Shown here piece after piece: positions 1 through 5,493 of a stretch of DNA of 6,123 nucleotides. A program made the translations under genes and the position numbers. The notes below the pieces were generated by a model. The model was not told the DNA's origin, made no database searches, and saw only the letters and a program-made list of their open reading frames with translations. The stretch is from NCBI GenBank assembly GCA_028690555.1, contig JAQVBA010000059.1, positions 1 through 6,123 of the forward strand, in the 5' to 3' direction. The stretch comes from Acholeplasmataceae bacterium. Lineage in GTDB: Bacteria; Bacillota_I; Bacilli_A; Acholeplasmatales; Acholeplasmataceae. Numbering within the stretch: position 1 is the first letter of the stretch; every line of letters starts with the position of its first letter.

Positions 1-430
1 CTTCAGTAAACCCAATATTTGGATTTGTAATAAAATTGTTTAATGCTAATGGTGCTTTTGCTTGTGCATATCTCGCGATATGGTCTGGATAACTTTCCAC
101 GATATCCGGATTTGTACCTGCAGGAATAGATAATGCAACTTTATCAGCAAGCGCTGTATAATCACCAGCAGCTTTTTCTTCAATGACTGTGATATTTGGA
201 TAAATTGCTTCAAACTCACCAATCCATTTTTGAACTAAAGCTTGGCTATCAGCACCCATACGGTGCCAAAACTTGATTGTTATTTCTTTAGTTGTATCAA
301 GTTTTGCATCTTCTGAGAGTTCATACCATTCAACTAATCTTTTTTCATTAGTTGCAGTACGTTCTCCTCCACAAGACGCTAAGAAAACGCCTGTGACAAG
401 AAGTAATAATACTAACATTACTTTTTTCAT
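1..430 (-). CDS. ABC importer substrate-binding lipoprotein (family 1), C-terminus beyond the window
   Basis: The frame stays open to the window edge, so only about 143 N-terminal residues are seen; family 1 solute-binding proteins usually have 400 or more. The N-terminus is a lipoprotein signal: MKK, a hydrophobic run (residues 4-18), then lipobox L17-A-S-C20 followed by GG. Cys20 would be lipidated and tether the protein to the outer face of the membrane. The mature part has the usual first beta-strand pattern (EITIKFWHRMG near residues 49-59, then W..EFE..YPNITV), typical of binding proteins for sugars or glycerol-3-phosphate. The start ATG at 430 has an AAAGGAG site (about 444-438) seven bases upstream. 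It lies 33 nt after the permease gene with no terminator between, so it is probably the fourth operon gene. The protein would capture substrate for the permease pair upstream; the substrate cannot be named from this fragment. Confidence 0.9.
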   Translation of the reverse strand, partial: MKKVMLVLLLLVTGVFLASCGGERTATNEKRLVEWYELSEDAKLDTTKEITIKFWHRMGADSQALVQKWIGEFEAIYPNITVIEEKAAGDYTALADKVALSIPAGTNPDIVESYPDHIARYAQAKAPLALNNFITNPNIGFTE

Positions 431-463
431 TCACTTTCTCCTTTTTTATCTAAATTTTTACTT

Positions 464-1399
464 TTATCCTTTAACACCACTGCGTGAAATTCCGCTCATG
501 ATGTACTTTCTAAAGAAAATAAAGAGTAATAATAGTGGTACTGTCACAATGACGGTAGCAGCCATTTGATAGTTCATTAGAACACGACCAGAACCTGTAG
601 CATCTTGATCGGTAAACGAACTTCTTAGCCATGATGTCACTAGTTTAAATCTTTCATTCGCAACGATATCTGGCCAAATATAGGCATTCCATGCTCCCAT
701 TAATTTAAGGATGACAATCGTTACAATACTACTTTTAGCGATTGGAACCATGACTCTCCATAAATATTTAAAATCACCACAACCATCGACTTTTGCTGCA
801 TAGTAAAGTTCGTTTGGTATTTGTCTAAATGTTTGTCGTAATAAATAAATATGGAAGATAGAAATCAAGAATGGAATAATCATTGCAAGATAAGATCCTG
901 CACCCGGATCATTCACCCATCCCAATCGTGATACGGTAATATAGTTTGAAATAACCATCATTTCACCGGGAATCATCATCGTTGCTAGTAAAATTGTGAA
1001 AACTAATTCTCTTCCTTTAAAGTTTAATCTTGCAAGTGCGAAAGCAACTAAGATTGAGAAGATAGTTCCGCCAACTGTGGAAAATACTGCAACGACGCTA
1101 GTATTTAGTAAATATCTCGGAAAATTAATGCTTCCTTGCTGAGAAGATGAATAAAAGAAGACGTTCACATAGTTTTTTGGAGAAAACACTTTAGGAAATA
1201 GACTAGTATTTAAAGAATTCAATACTTCATTACTGCTTTGGAATGATACGTTTAACATCCAGTAGAATGGTACAATCACGATAAATGCCATAATCGCTAA
1301 AAATGCATATGTGCCAAATTTAACTAGGAATTGTGTCGTTTTTTGAGCTTTAAGTGTCGTATTTTCATTTTTATTTGAGTATTTCATAACATCATTCAT
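464..1399 (-). CDS. CUT1-type ABC sugar importer, inner permease subunit (MalG/UgpE-like)
   Basis: This 311-residue membrane protein forms half of the transport channel. Hydrophobic segments fit six helices at about residues 29-49, 99-123, 133-152, 169-189, 222-244 and 277-297. The EAA loop that docks on the ATPase is clear at about 197-222 (ELYYAAKVDGCGDF, then a conserved P219), the signature of binding-protein-dependent importer permeases. The N-terminal cytoplasmic tail is polar (K/N/T rich), and the length and single EAA loop fit MalG/UgpE. Start ATG 1399 is preferred over the internal ATG at codon 5 because AGGAG (1412-1408) lies 8 nt upstream. That AGGAG overlaps the TAG stop of the preceding permease gene, which suggests translational coupling. 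The substrate is probably a sugar, oligosaccharide or glycerol-phosphate by family; it is not determined by anything visible here. Confidence 0.93.
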   Translation of the reverse strand: MNDVMKYSNKNENTTLKAQKTTQFLVKFGTYAFLAIMAFIVIVPFYWMLNVSFQSSNEVLNSLNTSLFPKVFSPKNYVNVFFYSSSQQGSINFPRYLLNTSVVAVFSTVGGTIFSILVAFALARLNFKGRELVFTILLATMMIPGEMMVISNYITVSRLGWVNDPGAGSYLAMIIPFLISIFHIYLLRQTFRQIPNELYYAAKVDGCGDFKYLWRVMVPIAKSSIVTIVILKLMGAWNAYIWPDIVANERFKLVTSWLRSSFTDQDATGSGRVLMNYQMAATVIVTVPLLLLFIFFRKYIMSGISRSGVKG

Positions 1400-1407
1400 A
1401 GTGCACG

Positions 1408-1413
1408 CTCCTA
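1408..1413 (-). promoter_or_regulatory. Ribosome binding site overlapping the upstream stop codon (TAGGAG)
   Basis: The minus strand reads TAGGAG: TAG (1413-1411) ends the first permease gene, and AGGAG (1412-1408) is the Shine-Dalgarno for the second, 8 nt before its ATG at 1399. Ribosomes finishing the first subunit are therefore placed on the start site of its partner, which would keep the two subunits of the heterodimeric channel at matched levels. Confidence 0.8.
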
Positions 1414-2337
1414 GTAGTGTACTCGTTTTTTACTGACATAAAGATTTATGGCCGTAAAAATCAAGATAATAATGAATAGAATAACAGCTGCGGCAGCACC
1501 ACGAGAATAATATGATACAAGATTTGAATCTAAACCGGCAAGACCAATTTTATCGTAAACATAGGCAACTGCAGTCCATCTTTCACGATCCAAAGATCTT
1601 CCAGTAGTTCCAGCAACAGCTAATACAGATTCATATGCTTTAAATGCTCCAATAAATGAAGTGATCAAAATATATGAAATGAGTGGTGATAAAAGTGGTA
1701 GTGTAATTTTCGTAAAGACTCTTCTTCTTGGTGTGCTGTCAACCTTTGCTGCATCATAATATTGTTTACTGATATTTTGTAATCCACCAATAAACACTAA
1801 AATCTTAAATGGAAGCGCACTCCATATTGTATAGATGAGTACAACAAACATCCAGTGATCTCTTGTAGCGGTTACACCAACCCAGTCAATGGATGTCTGG
1901 AAGAGGGTATTAATTAAGCCTTCAGGCATAATTCCTTGTGTAAGTGGGTGTGCAAACATCACACCGAATACCATCCCAATAGCCAATGTATTTGTAACAT
2001 ATGGCATAAAGAATATGGTTTGAAAAATTCGTTGTAGTGGTTTAATTGAATTTAATGCTACTGCAATTAAGATCGCAAGCACTGTTGAAATTGGTACAGA
2101 AACGAAAACGAGAAGCATTGTGTTTCGAATGGCACCAATGAATACGGGATCTCTAAATATGGTTTGATACGCTACTAAATCAAAATATGATCCAAAACTA
2201 TCATCCATCGCATTATATTGCGAAAACAAAGAAATTAAAATAGTTTTTATTAATGGATAAAATGTGAATACGGTAAGTAAAAATAGCGGAATGGCAAGAT
2301 ACAGCCAAGCTTTATAATCCTTTTTGCCCTCAAGCAT
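1411..2337 (-). CDS. CUT1-type ABC sugar importer, inner permease subunit (MalF/UgpA-like)
   Basis: This 308-residue permease is the partner of the next gene. Predicted membrane helices lie at about 12-31, 72-95, 105-128, 163-184, 215-235 and 282-302. The EAA loop is at about 194-218 (YDAAKVDSTPRRRVF, then TLPLLSP), where it would contact the ATPase. The periplasmic-side loop after helix 1 is short (about 40 residues), so this is a UgpA/AraP/MsmF-like subunit rather than enterobacterial MalF with its large P2 insertion. The order MalF-like then MalG-like is the family norm. Start ATG 2337-2335 shares one base with the TAA stop of the ATPase gene (TAATG), and an AGGAG site (2351-2347) sits 9 nt upstream inside that gene, again suggesting coupled translation. 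Confidence 0.93.
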   Translation of the reverse strand: MLEGKKDYKAWLYLAIPLFLLTVFTFYPLIKTILISLFSQYNAMDDSFGSYFDLVAYQTIFRDPVFIGAIRNTMLLVFVSVPISTVLAILIAVALNSIKPLQRIFQTIFFMPYVTNTLAIGMVFGVMFAHPLTQGIMPEGLINTLFQTSIDWVGVTATRDHWMFVVLIYTIWSALPFKILVFIGGLQNISKQYYDAAKVDSTPRRRVFTKITLPLLSPLISYILITSFIGAFKAYESVLAVAGTTGRSLDRERWTAVAYVYDKIGLAGLDSNLVSYYSRGAAAAVILFIIILIFTAINLYVSKKRVHY

Positions 2338-3416
2338 TATGCAAGTCTCCTACCATCTTCGACATCAAAAATATATGTCTTATTTTTCTTTAAGTTTAAC
2401 TTAACAATTTCTTGGTCAAATAAGGATGAATCAGCATCTTGAACAATAATTCTGAAACTATCGGTCATAGCTTTTTCATGAGTTGATACGATTGATAAAT
2501 CGCGGCCAATGGTTTCAATGTATTTAGAAGTGATTTCAAGTGTTCCGCTTTCACTTAAATCATATCCTTCAGGGCGAACACCAACAATGACTTCACGATT
2601 TTTTTCTTTTTCTAGTGAGTCGTCTTCAAAAACTAAAACGTCTCCGATATATATTTTACCTTCTTTGAGACTTCCTTTATAAAGCCCAATAGGTGGAGTT
2701 CCTAAGAATTTAGCAACAAACAAGTTTTTAGGATCATTATATACATCTTGGGGTTTACCAATTTGTTGTTCAAGGCCAAAATTCATAAGCACAATTTCAT
2801 CACTAATGCTCATCGCTTCTTCTTGGTCATGCGTTACGAATATGGTGGTAATCCCTGTTTCTTTTTGGATTCTACGAATTTCTTCTCTTGTTTGAAGTCT
2901 CAAACGTGCATCTAAGTTTGAAAGTGGTTCATCAAGTAGTAAAACTCTTGGTTTTTTAACTAAGGCACGAGCGATTGCAACACGTTGTTGTTGCCCACCG
3001 GATAATTGTACTGGTTTACGGTCTAATAATTCTCCAATACCAACTAAATCAGCCATTTCTTGAGCTAATTTCAAAGACTCTTCTTTTGGAACTTTTAGGT
3101 TTTCAAGTGGAAACATGATGTTTTGTCGAACAGTCATGTGTGGATATAAGGCATAATTTTGAAAAACTAGGCCAATACCTCTTTTTTCAGGAGCCAGTTC
3201 AGTAACATCTTCGTCACCAAAGAAGATTTGCCCTTCTGTAGGGTTTAATAATCCAGAAATCATATAAAGTGTCGTAGACTTTCCACATCCTGATGGTCCA
3301 AGCAAACCAATGAGTTTGCCTGATGGAATCTTGATGTCGAGATTATCAACGGCGCGGGTTTCTTTACCCTTTGAATCCGTAAATACTTTTGTAAGATTTT
3401 TTAACGTAATCTCCAT
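2337..3416 (-). CDS. ABC importer ATPase subunit, MalK/UgpC/MsmK family with C-terminal TOBE region
   Basis: This 359-residue cytoplasmic ATPase should power the importer encoded downstream. All nucleotide-binding motifs are intact and in order: Walker A GPSGCGKST (40-48), Q-loop at Q86 in VFQNYALYPHMTV, signature LSGGQQQR (138-145), Walker B VLLLDEP (158-164), D-loop SNLDA (166-170) and switch H196 (VTHDQEEA). Residues from about 240 to the end form a TOBE-type region with the typical VGVRPEG element (278-284). In MalK this region can bind regulators; whether it does so here is unknown. Total length is close to the family norm of about 360-380. ATG 3416 is supported by AGGAG (3430-3426) 9 nt upstream. 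As the first gene of the operon it seems dedicated to this transporter, unlike the stand-alone MsmK shared by several importers in many Firmicutes. Its stop overlaps the next start by one base. Confidence 0.95.
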   Translation of the reverse strand: MEITLKNLTKVFTDSKGKETRAVDNLDIKIPSGKLIGLLGPSGCGKSTTLYMISGLLNPTEGQIFFGDEDVTELAPEKRGIGLVFQNYALYPHMTVRQNIMFPLENLKVPKEESLKLAQEMADLVGIGELLDRKPVQLSGGQQQRVAIARALVKKPRVLLLDEPLSNLDARLRLQTREEIRRIQKETGITTIFVTHDQEEAMSISDEIVLMNFGLEQQIGKPQDVYNDPKNLFVAKFLGTPPIGLYKGSLKEGKIYIGDVLVFEDDSLEKEKNREVIVGVRPEGYDLSESGTLEITSKYIETIGRDLSIVSTHEKAMTDSFRIIVQDADSSLFDQEIVKLNLKKNKTYIFDVEDGRRLA

Positions 3417-3454
3417 GTTTTTTCTCTCCTCGATCGATGATTTTCATCTATTTT

Positions 3455-3486
3455 AATAAAAAAGTCCCTTGGTTCCCCAAAGCACT
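3455..3486 (-). terminator. Terminator-like hairpin with GGAA loop inside the ABC operon leader
   Basis: The minus strand has a 10-position stem: left arm AGTGCTTTGG (3486-3477), loop GGAA (3476-3473), right arm CCAAGGGACT (3472-3463). Nine positions pair (one G-U), with a single G-G mismatch. Six T follow directly (3463-3458, the first belonging to the stem), then ATT. This has the form of an intrinsic terminator, and the loop is of the GNRA type. It sits downstream of both recognised promoters and upstream of the ATPase gene, so it would stop or attenuate operon transcription unless it is bypassed. Confidence 0.65.
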
Positions 3487-3562
3487 AAATGTTAAGACGA
3501 TAAAAAAAGGTGGTGCGTGATACTATTTGATTCGTTTGAATAACTATTTCAGCGTTATACAT
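3485..3562 (-). CDS. Possible 25-codon leader ORF before the ABC operon hairpin
   Basis: ATG at 3562 opens 25 codons (MYNAEIVIQT at the N-terminus, FFYRLNI at the end) and stops at TAG 3487-3485, which touches the base of the terminator-like hairpin. GAGGTGA (3577-3571), complementary to the 16S rRNA tail, lies 8 nt upstream, and P2 would start transcription about 18 nt before the ATG. Promoter, ribosome site, short ORF and terminator are therefore in the right order for a leader peptide or a tiny gene. Against it, the peptide resembles no family I recognise, has no run of one amino acid of the kind used in ribosome-mediated attenuation, and an ORF this short can arise by chance. It could also be the stub of a deleted gene. 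Confidence 0.3.
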   Translation of the reverse strand: MYNAEIVIQTNQIVSRTTFFYRLNI

Positions 3563-3582
3563 CGATTCATTCACCTCATCTC

Positions 3583-3600
3583 TTGTATTATATAATACAA
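3583..3600. promoter_or_regulatory. Perfect 18-bp palindrome over the P2 -10 box (probable repressor operator)
   Basis: TTGTATTATATAATACAA is identical on both strands and contains the -10 hexamer of P2. The half-site TTGTATTAT, the lack of a spacer and the position over the -10 suit a dimeric helix-turn-helix repressor. AT-rich operators of this size and symmetry are known for GntR-family regulators, but I cannot assign the family. No regulator gene is in the window. Confidence 0.6.
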
Positions 3601-3615
3601 CGGGTGAAAAGACAA
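3587..3615 (-). promoter_or_regulatory. Promoter P2 (TTGTCT-17-TATAAT)
   Basis: The -35 TTGTCT (3615-3610; four of six match TTGACA) and perfect -10 TATAAT (3592-3587) are 17 bp apart, giving a predicted start at G3580. The 18-bp palindrome covers the whole -10. It lies about 110 bp downstream of P1 on the same strand and drives the ABC operon, the short leader ORF, or both. Confidence 0.6.
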
Positions 3616-3635
3616 CGGAAATAAAGCATTCAGTC

Positions 3636-3657
3636 GCGAAAGATTTCGCTTTTTTCT
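3636..3657 (+). repeat. Small inverted repeat, weak terminator shape on the plus strand
   Basis: GCGAAA (3636-3641) and TTTCGC (3644-3649) are inverted copies separated by two bases. With a workable 4-nt loop the stem is 5 bp, followed on the plus strand by six T (3650-3655). No plus-strand gene precedes it, so it might only stop antisense transcription, or form a small hairpin in the P1 leader. Confidence 0.25.
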
Positions 3658-3671
3658 AAAAAATAGACGCA

Positions 3672-3685
3672 TGAAAGCGCTTTTA
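3672..3685. promoter_or_regulatory. cre-like catabolite control site (CcpA)
   Basis: The plus strand reads TGAAAGCGCTTTTA, matching the cre consensus TGWAARCGYTWNCW at 13 of 14 positions (T for C at position 13). It covers about +5 to +18 relative to the predicted P1 start. In Firmicutes, a cre overlapping or just downstream of the start lets CcpA with HPr-Ser-P repress initiation or block elongation when preferred sugars are present. This is the expected control for a secondary sugar importer. Confidence 0.72.
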
Positions 3686-3695
3686 GGGTAATTCA

Positions 3696-3724
3696 ATTAT
3701 AAATTGAGTTCATCTTTTTGTCAA
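3696..3724 (-). promoter_or_regulatory. Promoter P1, perfect consensus (TTGACA-17-TATAAT)
   Basis: -35 TTGACA (3724-3719) and -10 TATAAT (3701-3696) both match the housekeeping consensus exactly with the ideal 17-bp spacer; predicted start A3689. The -10 lies within a 15-bp interrupted inverted repeat, TCAATT-TAT-AATTGA (3707-3693), which may be a second operator or simply AT-rich coincidence. It begins only 14 bp after the speE terminator, so it serves the ABC importer operon or its leader. Confidence 0.85.
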
Positions 3725-3737
3725 TCAAAATAGTAAC

Positions 3738-3760
3738 AAAAAACACCTTTAGGTGTTTTG
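3738..3760 (-). terminator. Intrinsic terminator of the speDE operon
   Basis: On the minus strand an 8-bp perfect stem AAAACACC / GGTGTTTT (3759-3752 with 3747-3740) closes a TAAA loop, and the T-run continues to 3738. It begins 4 nt after the speE stop codon. The A-rich left arm pairs with part of the T-tract, so the structure could partly work in both directions. Confidence 0.88.
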
Positions 3761-3763
3761 TTG

Positions 3764-4606
3764 TTAAATATTTTCTAATTCATCTTTAACATAGTTTGGT
3801 AAAGCAAAAGATCCTGTATGAATTTCTTTGTTATAATACTTTGTTTTTACGCCAAATTGGTGAATGAATGTGTCTTTAAAATCCAAGACTGGATCATACC
3901 TTTTTGACGCAAATCCAAAGAGCCAATGTCCGGATGGATATGTTGGTATAAAAGCTTGATAAACAGAGGCTATTTTAAACAAGGATTTAATCTTTTGATG
4001 TGCCCTTTTCATCTCTATTTTTTCTTTTTCAAAATATGGACTCTCATGCTGATTGATGAGAATACCATCTTCTGATAAAACTCTGTGGCAATTCATATAA
4101 AATTCTTGTGTGAATAATCCCTCACCTGGGCCAATAGGATCGGTTGAATCCACGATGATTAAATCATATGTTTTTTTGGTTTCTTTGACATATTTCAAAC
4201 CATCATCAAACATTAAATTGACGCGTGGATCACTAAATCCTGTGGTTGTGATTGGAAAATATTTTTGACAAGCTCTGACAACATCTTCATCGATTTCAAC
4301 CATATCGATGGTTTCAATGGTCGGATATTTTGAAAGTTCTCGAACGCTTCCCCCATCGCCACCACCAATGACTAATACATGTTTTATCTTCGGATTAATG
4401 GACATAGGTGTGTGGATGATCATCTCATGATAGATGAATTCATCTTTTTCATTTGCCATCATGATGCCATCAAGTGTGAAAAATCGACCGAGTTCATATG
4501 AATCATACACCTCAAGTTGTTGAAAGGGTGTTTTTTTAGAATATAGATGCTCTTTAATTTTCACTTGAAAGTTAATGTTTGGTGTCCATGCTTCTGTAAA
4601 CCACAT
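3764..4606 (-). CDS. speE: Spermidine synthase (polyamine aminopropyltransferase)
   Basis: This 280-residue cytosolic enzyme transfers the aminopropyl group of decarboxylated AdoMet to putrescine, giving spermidine and methylthioadenosine. It aligns along its length with the Bacillus-type SpeE. The N-terminal beta domain has the LDG..M...DEF.YHEM element (45-62). The Rossmann core has GGGDGG (81-86) and VEID (103-106) for decarboxylated AdoMet, DDG (134-136), and the catalytic DSTDPIGP loop (153-160, with D153 and D156). The YPSGHW element (223-228) belongs to the substrate pocket, and YYNKEIH..SFALP (257-270) is the usual C-terminal end. Length is normal (about 275-290). Start ATG 4606 has a GAGGGA site (4617-4612) overlapping the speD stop codon, and only 9 nt separate the two genes, so translation is probably coupled. 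A close aminopropyltransferase with another amine acceptor cannot be ruled out by sequence alone. Confidence 0.96.
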   Translation of the reverse strand: MWFTEAWTPNINFQVKIKEHLYSKKTPFQQLEVYDSYELGRFFTLDGIMMANEKDEFIYHEMIIHTPMSINPKIKHVLVIGGGDGGSVRELSKYPTIETIDMVEIDEDVVRACQKYFPITTTGFSDPRVNLMFDDGLKYVKETKKTYDLIIVDSTDPIGPGEGLFTQEFYMNCHRVLSEDGILINQHESPYFEKEKIEMKRAHQKIKSLFKIASVYQAFIPTYPSGHWLFGFASKRYDPVLDFKDTFIHQFGVKTKYYNKEIHTGSFALPNYVKDELENI

Positions 4607-4615
4607 TTAAATCCC

Positions 4616-5419
4616 TCATTTCATATTTGGAATATTCATGCCATAAAAGATTTCTGCCATCTCACGATTAATATCTTGCTTTAGTTGAGCCTTTTCTTCT
4701 TTAGATAAATCATCAGCTTTAATGTTAAACATATAATTATCCAATACAAACTGATTCAACATCATTTTTGTATGAAATATATTCGAATGATCGAGATTTA
4801 TATCCATCGTTGTATATTTTTTTAAGATATCTTCGGAAATATAATCCTGGATAGAACTAATTTCGTGATCCATATAATGCTTATTACCTTCAAGATCTCT
4901 TGTGAACCCTCTAACGCGATAATCCATGATGATCACATCCGAATCAAAACTATTAATCAAATAGTTCAAAGCCTTAATCGGTGTAACTTTTCCACATGTA
5001 GAGACATCAATATCAACTCTAAATGTTGAAATTTGTTGATCTGGATGACTTTCTGGGTATGTATGAACTGTTACATGACTTTTATCTAAATGTGCCACAA
5101 CACTCTCTTTTTGAGGAAATAATCCTGCATTGCATGAAGGATCTAGCACTTCATCTTCAACAACTTCTTCAGAAATCAAGATGGTGACACTCGCTCCAAG
5201 GGGATCATAATCCTGTTTTGCGATATTTAATACATTCGCGTCAATCATATGTGTAACTTCAGTTAAAATTCTTGTTAAACGTTCGGAGTTATATTGTTCA
5301 TCGATATATTCGATGTAAGCTTTTCTTTCTTCATCCGTTTTTGTATAACAAATGTCATAGATATTAAAACTGAGTGTTTTGGTTAAATTATTAAATCCAT
5401 AAAGTTTTAACTTTTCCAT
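4616..5419 (-). CDS. speD: S-adenosylmethionine decarboxylase proenzyme, long E. coli-type
   Basis: From ATG 5419 the protein has 267 residues, close to the 264 of E. coli SpeD, and matches it from the first residues (MEKLKLYGFNNLTKTLSF). It decarboxylates AdoMet to supply the aminopropyl donor for SpeE next door. The proenzyme cleaves itself at K113-S114 in HLDKSHVTVHTYPESHP to make the pyruvoyl cofactor. Also visible are STCG with C142 (equivalent to E. coli C140), DYRVRGFTRD, and IFHTKMML with YMF near the C-terminus. The reading frame is open up to a TTG at 5449, but this start is unlikely: the predicted transcript begins near 5447, GGAG (5429-5426) is 6 nt before ATG 5419, and homology begins there. 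This is the long class, not the short SpeH form (about 120 residues) of Bacillus. It is first in the operon, the reverse of speED in E. coli. Confidence 0.96.
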   Translation of the reverse strand: MEKLKLYGFNNLTKTLSFNIYDICYTKTDEERKAYIEYIDEQYNSERLTRILTEVTHMIDANVLNIAKQDYDPLGASVTILISEEVVEDEVLDPSCNAGLFPQKESVVAHLDKSHVTVHTYPESHPDQQISTFRVDIDVSTCGKVTPIKALNYLINSFDSDVIIMDYRVRGFTRDLEGNKHYMDHEISSIQDYISEDILKKYTTMDINLDHSNIFHTKMMLNQFVLDNYMFNIKADDLSKEEKAQLKQDINREMAEIFYGMNIPNMK

Positions 5420-5425
5420 GGCTTT

Positions 5426-5429
5426 CTCC
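5426..5429 (-). promoter_or_regulatory. speD ribosome binding site that fixes the start at 5419
   Basis: The minus strand reads TTGGAGAAAGCC before ATG 5419: GGAG with 6 nt spacing. The TTG at 5449 has no comparable purine-rich site upstream, and the promoter -10 (TACAAT, 5459-5454) occupies that place instead. Confidence 0.8.
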
Positions 5430-5453
5430 AATCTTAAAATTTTTGACAAATCT

Positions 5454-5482
5454 ATTGTAACATATGAAGCAGTTTTTCAAAA
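5454..5482 (-). promoter_or_regulatory. speDE promoter with extended -10
   Basis: The -10 TACAAT (5459-5454) is preceded by TG plus one base (5462-5460), the extended -10 motif. The -35 is weak: TTTTGA (5482-5477) at 17 bp, or TTGAAA (5480-5475) at 15 bp. The predicted start is G5447, giving a leader of about 28 nt before ATG 5419. I see no operator or riboswitch in this short gap. Confidence 0.7.
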
Positions 5483-5493
5483 ATGTTCTTTTT

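Larger units (their letters stand above)
3417..3689 (-). promoter_or_regulatory. Long 5' leader of the ABC importer operon
   Basis: About 270 nt separate the predicted start of transcription at P1 (near 3689) from the first ABC gene, and about 165 nt separate the P2 start (near 3580) from it. The stretch contains the cre-like site, P2 with its palindrome, a possible 25-codon ORF and a terminator-like hairpin, each listed separately. After the hairpin only about 38 nt remain, including a small GATGA-AAA-TCATC hairpin (about 3434-3446) and the AGGAG site at 3430-3426. I see no match to a riboswitch class that I know. Confidence 0.5.

Noticed and set aside
273..569. Plus-strand open frame of 98 codons
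   Set aside because: It lies antisense to the binding-protein and permease genes, which have clear family motifs, and its product resembles nothing recognisable. It is a shadow frame.
3501..3524. Plus-strand AGGTGGTGCGTGA, faintly like a T-box motif
   Set aside because: The match to the T-box core (AGGGTGGNACCGCG) is poor, it points away from the ABC operon, and no plus-strand gene or terminator follows.
3571..3672. A 33-codon minus-strand frame (ATG 3672 to TGA 3571) in the P1 leader
   Set aside because: No Shine-Dalgarno precedes it, its start falls in the cre site and it runs through P2 and the palindrome. Regulatory DNA explains it better.
4616..5419. UGA read as tryptophan (Mycoplasma code)
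   Set aside because: speD ends in TGA exactly where the family ends, and the tryptophan codons I checked across the window are TGG, so the standard bacterial code fits.
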